From positions 3,237,933-3,301,932 of the forward strand of contig JADJNH010000005.1 in the NCBI GenBank assembly GCA_016714365.1: a DNA stretch of 64,000 nucleotides. Direction: 5' to 3'. This DNA is from Candidatus Vicinibacter affinis (GTDB lineage: Bacteria; Bacteroidota; Bacteroidia; Chitinophagales; Saprospiraceae). Below are positions 40,229 through 50,171 of this stretch, in pieces. Numbering within the stretch: the first letter of the stretch is position 1; the number at the start of each line of letters is the position of its first letter. The notes under the pieces were generated by a model that ran no database searches, was not told the DNA's origin, and worked only from the letters and a program-made list of their open reading frames with translations. A program made the position numbers and the translations under genes.

Positions 40229-43200
40229 ATGAATCAGCTATTGATTAAATTGTATTGCTTTCTCATTATATTTAATTTATTTCCTCAATTACTTAAGGCT
40301 CAATGCATTTTAGGAGATATTGAAGTGTGTTCAAATAATTCATTGATGTATCACAGTGGTTATGTTGATGATCCATCTAATCCAGTAATAACTTGGACTT
40401 GGACCGTTTCTGATCCACTGAAAGCGAAAATAATTCGAACCAATATTGATACACTTGAACTTGAATTTTTAGTATCTGGTCATATAGACTTACAATTACA
40501 AATGCTCACTGAAATGGGTACTCTGATTAATTGTGATCTCAATATTTCGGTATTGGAAAATCAAGATTTTGATATCAACATGACAACAACTTCAGGTTGC
40601 AAACCATATGTTGAAAATATTGAAAATGGAATAACATGTAAAGGAAATTATTCTACTTTTACAACTCTTGAACATTTCGCATATCTACATTATTGGGTGT
40701 ATAAAAATCAATCTATAGGAAGTGGAGGAGAGAGTGATCCTGTTCTCTTTGAGGAAACAGGACACGACACTATTACTCTTGTAAGTGTAAATACAATAAA
40801 TGGCTGTAGCCGTTCTTTTATTTATATTGTTAAAGTTATAGATATACCAGACTCTGAAATCGGATATGTGACTGACAGTATAATGAGCGATACTTTCTGT
40901 GCTATGCAAAGATTGAGATTTATTAATAAAAGCCAAAACACTGGGATAGTATTGTACAAGTGGGAAGTTAGAAAATTATCAAATAATCAGCTATTATATA
41001 CTCAATCTAGCACTGATCCAAAAGAGGATTTAGTCTTTCAATTTGTAGATTCAGGAAATTATAAGATAATATTGAATGCTATTGATCAATGTGGTTGTAG
41101 TTCTCAAGATGAAAAAACATTAAATATTCGCGAAGGTGTTGGGATTACTGTTGAATGTCCATCTGTAGTTTGTAGTGACAGTTTGAGAGAAGTGAGTTAT
41201 ATAGCCGAGGATAGTTGCGCAAGCTATTCGTGGCAAGTAATAGGTGGAATTCTAACTTATCAAAACCACAACATGATCCGTGTCAAATGGACTGAATCGC
41301 CACCTTCTGGTTTTGGATACATTAAGTTGACTACAACAGGCTGCTCTGGAGATCTATGCGAAGGAATCACTATAATAGAAGTTCCAATTCTAAATGCATA
41401 TGCCGAAATCAAAGGACAAACTTACATATGCGAAAAAACAGGTTTGTTTGCCTATTCAGTTCCTTCTTGGCCAGGGGCAAGTTATCAATGGTCTCTCAGC
41501 CCATCTGATACGAGTGAATTACAAATTTTATCCGGTGACAAGTCTCCTCAAGTTATTGTTGCACTTGATGATTATACCGGAACATTTGATCTAACAATTA
41601 ATGTAAAACATCCACTTGCTGATTGCTCTTTTGAAAAAAGCATCGAATTATCAGTTGCTCAACTTTCCATCTCTCCAGATTCAGTTTGCCAAGCTACATC
41701 TACTTTATTTTCTCTCTCAGGAATTAACACCGCCTTTGATTCTATCAGGTGGTTTAGTAGTAATAACTATGTTGGTACTAGAATTGGCACAGATACTATT
41801 ACGATTCCAGGAAATTTATTAGTAAATCTGGGGGTCCGTATTATAAGAGCAATTGTGTATTATTCTTTAAACCAATCTTGCGTTACGAACAAGAGTATCT
41901 TTGTTAAGCCGAAACCATCACCACCAGAAGTCACAGGCAATAAATATATATGTCCTGGAGATAGTGTTGAATACGAAGTTCAGACTACGTTTCCAAAAAT
42001 GCCGAGTGATTCTGTATTAATAGAAATCCAAGGCGGAAATATAGCTTCCAGAATTAAAGTAAACAACTTTCTTGAAAGGATCAAAATCATTTGGAATTCA
42101 GGTGGCGGAAGTATTAGTTTACGTACACAAAGAGGAGAATGTTTAAGTAAGGTAATCAATTATCAAGTAAATGATCTTTCAGAGATCGATTCAGTAATGA
42201 TTTCTGGAAATCAAATGCCTTGTTCAGATTCAGAAGAAAGTTATACTCATGGATTTAAACAGAAATCAAAAAACCCAATATGGAGTATTGATCCCACATT
42301 TGGAAATATATTGACTTCAGATTCTGCTAAACTTACAGTGTATTGGAAAAATGTTACTCAAGATACCAATACTTATGTTGTGTTTGCAGACACAATGTGC
42401 GGCGAATGGAGATCTGATACATTACCCATTATGATTAAAAAAAGGATCATGCCGGAAATAAATCTAACCAGAGTGTGCGTAGAGACTCCTTTTGTATTAA
42501 GTATTAATGTGCTCAATGCGGATCAATACACATGGTATATTAGAGATTCTGTGATCATAACAAAAGTTCCCTATTTAAGTTATGAGTTTTTAGTAGGCGA
42601 AGAAGGGTTTTACAACATTGGAGTTGTTTGGGGATTTACACCAATATGTTATGAAGGTTTTAGTTGGTTTGGAAAATTGATTGTTGATCCCAAGGTTGGG
42701 CCTTCTATTACAGCCTTTGATGATGAAACAGGAGAGTATTTTGACTGTATTGTTTCTGGTGTACCTAGAAAAATCAACTTAGAAGCGACAAGGTATAATA
42801 TCCCTGGAGTAAAATATAGATGGAAATTAGATGGCCAATTGTGGCCAGACAGCAGTTCAGATATTCTGATAATATATCCTGATGATTTTTCTGAAGTACC
42901 GCTTGTGGTAAATGTTTATGTTGAAGGTGCTTTATGTAGTGATACAACAAAATTTACAATTGATACTTGCTCAGTTCCGATTGGCTGTAACCCAATACAT
43001 GAATTTACCAATTTTAGTTTAGAAGGTTTAGGGTGTAATACTAGACGAATTACAGCAGAAATAAATCCCGATGATATATACCTTCTTGAGGATACAGTAA
43101 GATACCCACATCCAAAGATTGCTGGAGTAACTGTCAGTGCACTAGCGAAAGGATTATGGACTATAAGAGGATCAACACAAATTTATAGACCAGTTTTCGA

Positions 43201-46171
43201 TAGATCTAATTTAACCCAAGATGCAACTTATCGCAATGCTGGTAATTATCTTGCAAAATTAGTTTTGCTCTCTCCAAGCACAATTGACTCCAATGAAATT
43301 TGTGAACTTGACACAAGTATTTGGGTGAAGGTTCCATTTACAGGAGATTTTGAAAGAGATTTTGAATGCTATCAAGATTCTATGTATCGAATGTATTTAT
43401 ATGGGGTATTATCGTATCTCCAAAATTTTGAACCCGAATCCATACTATACACTATAAATGGTATAGAGCATCCTGTCAGTGCCGGTGATACAAACCTTAT
43501 CGTAGCAGCTGGATCAAGAATGAAGGTTTGCATAATTACAGAAATGCCAGATTCTACTAGTTGTACATTTTGTGATTCTGTTTTCGCACCACTAAGGCTG
43601 GAAGCTCCGCAGATCATTTTAGCTGACACATTATGTCGACAAAGTTTAGTTCGTTTTGATATTGATGAAGATGAATTTGGAGATGACATTATTGCTTATA
43701 CTTGGGATTTTGGAAACAACCAAATTAGTCGTCAAAGGAATCCTACTTATAATTACGGCAACATAGATGGTCCAATAACTGTCAAACTTACTGTACGAAA
43801 TCGCTGGGGATGTGAAGCAGAAACCACCAAAACTATTTATTTTAAGGACAATACATTGGCGGGCGAAATTACACCAAACATAGGTTTTTGTCAAAATATG
43901 GCAGAGCTTGTCTTAGATCATAATGATTCTGGCGTTGGACCATATTCTTATAAATGGAACACCGGAGACACATCGTCTACTCTTATAACCAACATCGATG
44001 GGAATTACCAAGCAACTCTTACTGATGGCAATGGATGTACTGAAGTTTTAACAGAAAATGTAAGATTATTACCTGTCCTTTTTAAATCACTGGAAGGCCC
44101 TGATAATGTATGTGAAGGTGAAGGGAGTTTCGATTTAACATTTGGTGGATTTCCTGAATACGAATATTATCTATTTGAACAGTTATGGCCTTCAGGAACT
44201 TCAAACGAACTGAGCATCACGAATTCAGGATTTAATTATCAATCCACTGTTAACAAATCAGGTAAGTCTGGATTATATAGATATATTTTATATGCTTTTG
44301 ATCAAACAGACACTACTTTTAGCACAGCATGTGATAGCTTTAGTGTGTTCGTTCAATTTAATCCTGCTGAAATATTAAGTATTAATGATAGCTTATTAAA
44401 TTGCAAACCATACACATATATCCTAAACGAAGAAAACGGTATACCTGGTGCATGGTATTATAAACCTCCAGTTGGCACAAATATATATTTAGGCTTAACT
44501 GACAGCATATTCGTTAATAATGGTGGAATTTATATTTTAGGTCCAATTAATGATTCAGATTGTAATCGACCTGATACAGTTGTAATACCTCAACCTATTC
44601 GATTAGATCTTTTCCTTTATGGTTGCTATGATATTTGTGATACAGTTATAAATAAAGGAAATGTTTTTCTCCCAAAGATATACCCTGACAGAATTTATAA
44701 GAACTGGGCATATAAACATATAGACGGAAGAATTTTAAAAAGTGGTTCAAATTCTTCGATTGATAGTATGAAACTCACAATTAACCACGAAGGAAAAATG
44801 TACATAGTAGCAGAAGATGATCAAGGATGTATTGATAGTTCTGACTTATTGTGCTTAAAAATTCTTGAATGTGTGCCTCCCATTGATTGTGATACAATTC
44901 CAGGTGTCAGTTGTCCGCATCTTTCATTTAAAAGAATTTATCTCGATTGTGATAGCATGAGAGTTCATTATTCAATTTATGAAGATATGGTTGTCCCTAG
45001 CGGGTGGAGTTTGTGTTCTGGCATACCAATTTCTGTCCAAGGAGCATATTGGATTGAGCCGCCTTCGATTGTACAGGATACAGTTAATCTGCATTTATAC
45101 AGAATTAGAGGTGGCATATTGAGCTTTCATACTGATTCCTGTGAAAATGCTCAACAAATTAGTATAAGAATTTGTAAAGATAATCTAGAATGCATAAAGA
45201 CATTTGCTTCATATTTTCCATGCTTTGATGGGGAGTGTAGTTTACCTTCAATTTTTATTTATCAAAATGAAAGTACTAGTACAATCCGAATTAATGCTAA
45301 AGGCGAACTTTATGATTTGATGAATTGTGACACTTCATATCATTATATCAAAGCTGAGTTATATGGGCCAAGTTGTACTGGATTGATAACATCAGCGATA
45401 GTATCTAATCCTGGAATTAATGAAGAATATAATATCAATTTGTATTTTAATCAAACTTATGCAAGAGATTGTTATTGTATTAAATATTTCCTATGTCAGA
45501 ATTCAAATGGAACTAATTGCGAAGAAGCTTGCGTAATCAATCCATGTACTGGCTATAATCAGGATATGAGAACAGGTGGAGATGGTGATACCGAATTGAA
45601 TATTACATGTGCTGGCACACAATCAGGATCAGGAGATAATATTTATGGCTATGAAGGAACATATTCTGGAAGTATAGATGGTGCATATTTGGATAGTATA
45701 ATAATTCAAAATCATAGCACTGCAATTCAATCAATCAATGTAGATTCTAATGGAATAAATGGAAGTTTTATACTTGCCCCTTCAGTGGACAGTATTTCAT
45801 ACCTTATATTTATTTTGAATGATACTTATCCAAATGTTTTAATAGTTGTTGGTGCTTCAGATGCTTTGCCATCATGTCTTCACAATCCTACCACATCTAG
45901 AACACAAGTAGACAGAAATATTTCCATGGACATACGACCTAATCCTGCAAATCAAGTAATAAACATTGATTTTAGTTTAGGCAAAATCTGCAATACTGGA
46001 ACTCTTAAAGTATCCAATGAAAATGGAAAAGAACAAATTTATACTGTAAGGATAAACCAACATGGAACCATGACACTTCCAATAGTTCATTGGCCAAGTG
46101 GATCTTATATGATCAGTGTAGAAGGTTGCTCAGGTCAGCTTCTAACAAAACGATTGATTGTTAGTCATTAA
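40229..46171 (+). CDS. Large PKD-like multi-domain T9SS type A protein
   Basis: 1980 residues. The signal peptide (MNQLLIKLYCFLIIFNLFPQ, cut near LKAQC) precedes at least a dozen Ig/PKD-like modules with the usual phrases (VITWTWTVSDP, SYQWSLSPSDTS, YTWDFGNNQISRQRNPTY, GVGPYSYKWNTGDTSSTLI, ATLTDGNGCTE). Cys are spaced at module ends. A type A T9SS signal closes it (SMDIRPNPANQVINIDFSLG to ..TKRLIVSH). It is probably an extracellular adhesin or filament protein. Its first 175 residues match the short protein at 33957, so the pair propeller gene/PKD gene occurs twice in the window in the same divergent arrangement. The ATG at 40229 directly opens the signal peptide. A bidirectional terminator follows at 46193-46233. 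Confidence 0.9.
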   Translation: MNQLLIKLYCFLIIFNLFPQLLKAQCILGDIEVCSNNSLMYHSGYVDDPSNPVITWTWTVSDPLKAKIIRTNIDTLELEFLVSGHIDLQLQMLTEMGTLINCDLNISVLENQDFDINMTTTSGCKPYVENIENGITCKGNYSTFTTLEHFAYLHYWVYKNQSIGSGGESDPVLFEETGHDTITLVSVNTINGCSRSFIYIVKVIDIPDSEIGYVTDSIMSDTFCAMQRLRFINKSQNTGIVLYKWEVRKLSNNQLLYTQSSTDPKEDLVFQFVDSGNYKIILNAIDQCGCSSQDEKTLNIREGVGITVECPSVVCSDSLREVSYIAEDSCASYSWQVIGGILTYQNHNMIRVKWTESPPSGFGYIKLTTTGCSGDLCEGITIIEVPILNAYAEIKGQTYICEKTGLFAYSVPSWPGASYQWSLSPSDTSELQILSGDKSPQVIVALDDYTGTFDLTINVKHPLADCSFEKSIELSVAQLSISPDSVCQATSTLFSLSGINTAFDSIRWFSSNNYVGTRIGTDTITIPGNLLVNLGVRIIRAIVYYSLNQSCVTNKSIFVKPKPSPPEVTGNKYICPGDSVEYEVQTTFPKMPSDSVLIEIQGGNIASRIKVNNFLERIKIIWNSGGGSISLRTQRGECLSKVINYQVNDLSEIDSVMISGNQMPCSDSEESYTHGFKQKSKNPIWSIDPTFGNILTSDSAKLTVYWKNVTQDTNTYVVFADTMCGEWRSDTLPIMIKKRIMPEINLTRVCVETPFVLSINVLNADQYTWYIRDSVIITKVPYLSYEFLVGEEGFYNIGVVWGFTPICYEGFSWFGKLIVDPKVGPSITAFDDETGEYFDCIVSGVPRKINLEATRYNIPGVKYRWKLDGQLWPDSSSDILIIYPDDFSEVPLVVNVYVEGALCSDTTKFTIDTCSVPIGCNPIHEFTNFSLEGLGCNTRRITAEINPDDIYLLEDTVRYPHPKIAGVTVSALAKGLWTIRGSTQIYRPVFDRSNLTQDATYRNAGNYLAKLVLLSPSTIDSNEICELDTSIWVKVPFTGDFERDFECYQDSMYRMYLYGVLSYLQNFEPESILYTINGIEHPVSAGDTNLIVAAGSRMKVCIITEMPDSTSCTFCDSVFAPLRLEAPQIILADTLCRQSLVRFDIDEDEFGDDIIAYTWDFGNNQISRQRNPTYNYGNIDGPITVKLTVRNRWGCEAETTKTIYFKDNTLAGEITPNIGFCQNMAELVLDHNDSGVGPYSYKWNTGDTSSTLITNIDGNYQATLTDGNGCTEVLTENVRLLPVLFKSLEGPDNVCEGEGSFDLTFGGFPEYEYYLFEQLWPSGTSNELSITNSGFNYQSTVNKSGKSGLYRYILYAFDQTDTTFSTACDSFSVFVQFNPAEILSINDSLLNCKPYTYILNEENGIPGAWYYKPPVGTNIYLGLTDSIFVNNGGIYILGPINDSDCNRPDTVVIPQPIRLDLFLYGCYDICDTVINKGNVFLPKIYPDRIYKNWAYKHIDGRILKSGSNSSIDSMKLTINHEGKMYIVAEDDQGCIDSSDLLCLKILECVPPIDCDTIPGVSCPHLSFKRIYLDCDSMRVHYSIYEDMVVPSGWSLCSGIPISVQGAYWIEPPSIVQDTVNLHLYRIRGGILSFHTDSCENAQQISIRICKDNLECIKTFASYFPCFDGECSLPSIFIYQNESTSTIRINAKGELYDLMNCDTSYHYIKAELYGPSCTGLITSAIVSNPGINEEYNINLYFNQTYARDCYCIKYFLCQNSNGTNCEEACVINPCTGYNQDMRTGGDGDTELNITCAGTQSGSGDNIYGYEGTYSGSIDGAYLDSIIIQNHSTAIQSINVDSNGINGSFILAPSVDSISYLIFILNDTYPNVLIVVGASDALPSCLHNPTTSRTQVDRNISMDIRPNPANQVINIDFSLGKICNTGTLKVSNENGKEQIYTVRINQHGTMTLPIVHWPSGSYMISVEGCSGQLLTKRLIVSH

Positions 46172-46192
46172 TCAAGTGCACTAAATATTCAT

Positions 46193-46233
46193 AAAAAAAG
46201 AGTATACAGATAAAATCTGAATACTCTTTTTTT
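46193..46233 (+). terminator. Strong terminator hairpin after the 1980-aa gene
   Basis: Arms of 13 bp (seven A then GAGTAT, pairing with ATACTC then seven T), extended by CAGA/TCTG around a TAAAA loop. The A run and T run make it work in both directions, but no minus-strand gene ends immediately to its right. Confidence 0.85.
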
Positions 46234-46324
46234 ATGACTGTTTTGTCATCATATATTGTAAAAACAAAGCATAACGACTCATTTATTAACCTTAGACGAT
46301 GACTAATTCAATTGTGGACAAAAT

Positions 46325-46386
46325 GTCAAGAGTTTCGCCGACCAACTTTATTTTATTTCATCGGCGAAAATAGTCTTGCTCTTGAC
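46325..46386. repeat. Nested inverted repeat at the left edge of the recombinase element
   Basis: Outer arms GTCAAGAG (46325-46332) and CTCTTGAC (46379-46386) enclose inner arms TTTCGCCGA (46333-46341) and TCGGCGAAA (46361-46369). The loop is 19 nt. It lies just past the stop of the leftward ATPase gene, so it could end its transcript. It could also be a recombination or transfer site. The GC-rich inner arms stand out from their surroundings. Confidence 0.55.
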
Positions 46387-46461
46387 TTTTTAGGAGCAAT
46401 TTTAACTTTGTCTCAAGGGTGAAATGTGGACTCAGAAATGCCTCACTTGATTGATATAAAG

Positions 46462-47622
46462 CTATGGTTTTATTGTTAGTGCGCTAAATGGTCTACTTGG
46501 CTTGCCGTCTATCATAAGTTTTAAATAAATCTTGTAGTTAGGTAGATTAATAAAATCTTCAATACTGAATTCAGGAAACATTTCCTTAGTCATTAACATG
46601 CCATCCTCAGTGCCCAATCTAAAGGAAATTATAGTACCTATATTTCCAAGTACTGCGCTTTTAATATCCGGATCAAGTTGAGCCATATACTGGTGAGCCA
46701 TTATCATACCTACTTTAAACTTTCGAAGCTCAGAAAACATACCTATTAGGGATAATGTAGTGAAGTTATGAAATTCATCAACATAAACCATAAATGGAAC
46801 TCTCTTGTCCTCTTCGGTATCTACTCTGCTGAATGATGCAGATGCAATGGAAGTAATAAATAATGCACCTAGTATATGGGATACATCTGCACCAACATGT
46901 CCTTTAGAGAGATTGACCAAAACTATTTTCTTTTCGTCCATTGCCTTTCTTAATGATACTTCATCTGGATTATCAATTAAAACTCGCTTAATGACCGGAT
47001 GTACAAGCATTCCACCTATTTTATTCAACACAGGCAATAGGTCGTATTTATGATATTCCTTGAATTCACGCTTCCAGAATTTTTTTACTGATTCGTTTTT
47101 AACATGTTTTATAGCCTCTGCGCGGAAATCTTTGTTAAGTAATATCTCTACAATGTCAGCAATTGTAGCCTTTGGCTGATCCAGAAGGGTTAGAATTGTA
47201 TGTCGAAGGATATGTTCAAGTTTAACACCCCAAGCACTGTCCCATAACTTTGAAAAAACATCTAATATTCCAGAGGCAACCAATGATCGTTTTTCTTGAG
47301 AAACCTTTCTAAACGGATTATACTTCAACTTTAGACTAACATCAGGTATATTAAAGTAAGTTAAATCGCCTTTTCGGTTCTCTGGAATAGATTTTACAAC
47401 TTTCTCAACCAAATCTCCGTGTGGATCAAGTAAACAACATCCTCGTCCGGCCAGTATATCCAGAGTAATCATAGTTTCAATCAATGTTGATTTACCGGTT
47501 CCGGTTTTTCCAATTATATATGTATGCATTAACCGGTCAGCTTGCTTTATGCCAAATCGCTTATGCTGGTTCCGATAGGTAGTAAGTCCAAAATAAGTTA
47601 TGTCAGGATTTGAATTTTCCAT
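46462..47622 (-). CDS. VirD4/TraG-like DNA-translocating ATPase
   Basis: A 386-residue P-loop ATPase. Walker A GKTGTGKST lies at about 38-46, followed by the phrase LLDPHGDLVEKVV. Walker B VPFMVYVDEFHNF lies at about 272-284, with a sensor-like MIMAHQYMAQLDPDI block and a closing GKPSRPFSALTIKP. This matches type IV coupling/HerA-FtsK-like proteins that bind and move DNA. There is no N-terminal membrane anchor, so it may act as a soluble translocase or rely on a partner. ATG at 47622. It is divergent from the serine-recombinase operon with about 106 bases between, consistent with one mobile element. No relaxase is visible nearby, so its exact part in transfer is unknown. Confidence 0.85.
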   Translation of the reverse strand: MENSNPDITYFGLTTYRNQHKRFGIKQADRLMHTYIIGKTGTGKSTLIETMITLDILAGRGCCLLDPHGDLVEKVVKSIPENRKGDLTYFNIPDVSLKLKYNPFRKVSQEKRSLVASGILDVFSKLWDSAWGVKLEHILRHTILTLLDQPKATIADIVEILLNKDFRAEAIKHVKNESVKKFWKREFKEYHKYDLLPVLNKIGGMLVHPVIKRVLIDNPDEVSLRKAMDEKKIVLVNLSKGHVGADVSHILGALFITSIASASFSRVDTEEDKRVPFMVYVDEFHNFTTLSLIGMFSELRKFKVGMIMAHQYMAQLDPDIKSAVLGNIGTIISFRLGTEDGMLMTKEMFPEFSIEDFINLPNYKIYLKLMIDGKPSRPFSALTIKP

Positions 47623-47728
47623 TCTCTTATGATGACAAATTCATAAAAATGATCAAAGACGGTTAAAATATCCATTTTGACAAATAATGCCGACTACAAT
47701 TCCCCAACGAATTAATTACACTTTAAAA

Positions 47729-47917
47729 ATGGAAAAACCAAACATCGATCAAATACCAATATCATTCATCAGAGAACTAAGCAAAGAAAAAAAGGAAGAT
47801 GAAGTTTTGGAAACAGAGCAGAATTTTCGAGAATTTTTACTGGTCATAAAGGAAATAGCCGACCGCTTAGAAGTTGAAGGTAAAACTCTAGAGGATTTTG
47901 ACGATCACTTAATGTAA
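47729..47917 (+). CDS. Small acidic protein upstream of the recombinase
   Basis: A 62-residue protein from ATG at 47729 (MEKPNIDQIPISFIRELSKE), mostly charged helix (EKKEDEVLETEQNFREF) and ending KTLEDFDDHLM. It sits 22 bases before the serine recombinase ATG on the same strand. An accessory factor for recombination is possible by position. The family was not recognised. Confidence 0.55.
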   Translation: MEKPNIDQIPISFIRELSKEKKEDEVLETEQNFREFLLVIKEIADRLEVEGKTLEDFDDHLM

Positions 47918-47939
47918 ATGCTAAAATAGAAATGTAATT

Positions 47940-49649
47940 ATGAAAAATGTTTATGGATATATACGGGTATCAACCGTCAAACAAGGTTCAGGTGTATCGC
48001 TTCAAGAACAGAAGGAAGCGATCATTAGATATGCGGAAAGACACTCATTGAATATTATCGAATGGTTTGAAGAACAGGAAACAGCGGCCAAACAAGGCAG
48101 GCCGTTATTCAATAAAATGATGAAGCTATTGAAAGAAAGAAAAGCCAAAGGAGTAATCTTTCATAAAATTGATCGTGGTACTCGTAATTACAGAGATTGG
48201 TCATCTATCGATGATTTAATTGCTTCCGGTTCAGAACTGCATTTTGCTCATGAAAGTTTGGATATGAATACCCGAGCAGGAAGACTAACTGCGGATATGC
48301 TTGTGGCATTAGCTACCGATTACATCAGAAATCTTCGTGAAGAGGCAATTAAAGGCTTATACGGCCGATTAAAGCAGGGTCTGTATCCATTCTATGCGCC
48401 AATTGGCTACATCAATACTGGAGGTGGGCAAATAAAATCAATAGACAAAATTCGAGCTCCATTAATCAGAAAAGCTTTTGAGTTATATGCAAGTGGTAAA
48501 TACAATTTAGAATCTTTGACTGAGACTATGCGTAAACTAGGATTAAGAAACTCACGAGGTAATTTTATTCATTTAACCGGAATGGCAATGATTCTTCATA
48601 ATCCATTTTATAGTGGGGTTATGAAAATAAAAGGAAAATCATTTCAGGGGAAACATGAACCACTCATTTCGCCAAGATTGTTTATGGAAGTTCAGAATAT
48701 CCTAAAAGGCAAAACAAATACTCGAATAATTAAACATGATTTTGTATTCAGACGTCGAATAAAATGTGCTGAATGCAAATATTCTCTTATAGCGGAAACA
48801 AGAAAAAAACACACATATTATCGTTGCCAGACAAAAGATTGCCCTACAAAGTCGATTCGTGAAGAATTGATTCATGAATTAATACATAAAACCCTTCAAC
48901 AAATAAAATTTCATCCAATTGAAAATGAGGTCTTGAATGAGCTATTGATTCAAACTCAAGTTAACTGGACTGAAACGCAAAAGGATTTAGAAGAATCTTT
49001 ACAAATGCAAAGTAAAAAATTGGCTTTGAAGTTAGAACGACTTACTGATGCCTATCTAGAAAGTGTGATTGATAAAGAACAGTTTGAAGATAAAAAGGGA
49101 CAAATCCTGATTGAACAGCAGGAATTACGAAGAAATGAAGGACACTTTGAAATCCAGAAAGAGGCAATCTTCAAAAAAGCTCGAAATTTCCTCGGACTAC
49201 TAAAAGACCTTAAAAAATCATTCATTATTGCAACCAATGAAGAAAAAAGAAAAATTTTAAAATTCATCACCTCGGACTTAACACTTCAAGGTAAAAACCT
49301 AATGTTGACAATGCAATCTCCGTTTTATGAGATAGCAAATCGACCGGAATTAATGTCAGGTGAGCTTAATCGGGAAATCCCTCGGTCAAAACTTGTCGAA
49401 TTGGCAATATGTTTTTGCGAACGGGATTCTCATAATACTGATAATACCTCAACATGCACATTTCATGATCTTAACATAAATCAAGAGTATTTGCCAGAAT
49501 ATTTGAAATCTAATTGCCTACCCAGAGAAATGTTAGATGATCCAGCACTACGAGAAAGAATGCAAGAATTACTGGATTTGATTTTTAAGTATAGTGAAAT
49601 AAAAATTCAAAAAGATGACTTAGAAGATAATTTAGATGAACTACTATGA
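47940..49649 (+). CDS. Large serine recombinase
   Basis: 569 residues. The N-terminal resolvase domain has YIRVSTVKQG (catalytic Ser11), SLQEQ, and the active-site arginines in HKIDRGTRNYRDW (Arg79, Arg82). The recombinase domain follows with GLYGRLKQGLYPFYAPIGY. Then come a zinc ribbon (CAECKYSL ... YRCQTKDCP, about 278-310), a long coiled-coil (about 335-440) and an acidic C-terminal tail (DDLEDNLDELL). All parts expected of an integrase-type large serine recombinase are there, so it is probably active. It cuts and rejoins attP and attB with a 2-nt crossover. The stop overlaps the next gene's ATG by four bases. Confidence 0.93.
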   Translation: MKNVYGYIRVSTVKQGSGVSLQEQKEAIIRYAERHSLNIIEWFEEQETAAKQGRPLFNKMMKLLKERKAKGVIFHKIDRGTRNYRDWSSIDDLIASGSELHFAHESLDMNTRAGRLTADMLVALATDYIRNLREEAIKGLYGRLKQGLYPFYAPIGYINTGGGQIKSIDKIRAPLIRKAFELYASGKYNLESLTETMRKLGLRNSRGNFIHLTGMAMILHNPFYSGVMKIKGKSFQGKHEPLISPRLFMEVQNILKGKTNTRIIKHDFVFRRRIKCAECKYSLIAETRKKHTYYRCQTKDCPTKSIREELIHELIHKTLQQIKFHPIENEVLNELLIQTQVNWTETQKDLEESLQMQSKKLALKLERLTDAYLESVIDKEQFEDKKGQILIEQQELRRNEGHFEIQKEAIFKKARNFLGLLKDLKKSFIIATNEEKRKILKFITSDLTLQGKNLMLTMQSPFYEIANRPELMSGELNREIPRSKLVELAICFCERDSHNTDNTSTCTFHDLNINQEYLPEYLKSNCLPREMLDDPALRERMQELLDLIFKYSEIKIQKDDLEDNLDELL

Positions 49650-50161
49650 TATTTAAACACACACAAGTACCAAATATACTGTTGGACACTCACCTTCCCA
49701 ATCTAACTGAATCCGAATTAAAGATTCTGCTTGTTATCATTCGTCAAACCAATGGATGGGTTGATCAATCTACAGGAAAAAGAAAGGTTAAAGACAGGAT
49801 CACCCAAAGTCAGTTTAGAACTAAGACTGGACTATCAAGGAGGATCATATCTAAAACGCTCAAAATGCTCTCAAGCAAGAACTTAATTAACATTTATGAC
49901 CGAAAACACAACTTGGTTCAAAATTCGCTGGAACGACGGGGCCAACCTATTTTGCTCTATTCACTTAATCCAATGCACTTTACGACATCTACATGTGAAC
50001 ATAGTGATACTAAACTTGTGCATAAAGGTGGATATAACAAAAGAAAGTATTCAAAAGAAAATTTAACAAAAGGAAGAGATTTGCCAATCCGGCAAAATAC
50101 TACTGGAACTATTGGAGAAATAATAGAACAGTCAAAGTATCAGGCACTTATAAGGTTTTAA
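49646..50161 (+). CDS. Winged-helix replication-type protein (phage replication O N-terminal-like)
   Basis: 171 residues, translationally coupled to the recombinase (ATGA overlap). The N-terminal half reads LPNLTESELKILLVIIRQTN, GW, then RITQSQFRTKTGLSRRIISK and LKMLSSKNLINIYDRKHN. This is the winged-helix of phage replication protein O and RepA-like initiators. The Lys/Arg-rich tail (YNKRKYSKENLTKG, RQNTTGTIGEIIE) is unusual, and its sequence is repeated in diverged form at 51430-51625, beyond the two lipoprotein genes. It may start replication of the excised element or act as a regulator. Confidence 0.75.
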   Translation: MIFKHTQVPNILLDTHLPNLTESELKILLVIIRQTNGWVDQSTGKRKVKDRITQSQFRTKTGLSRRIISKTLKMLSSKNLINIYDRKHNLVQNSLERRGQPILLYSLNPMHFTTSTCEHSDTKLVHKGGYNKRKYSKENLTKGRDLPIRQNTTGTIGEIIEQSKYQALIRF

Positions 50162-50171
50162 CTCAATTCAA

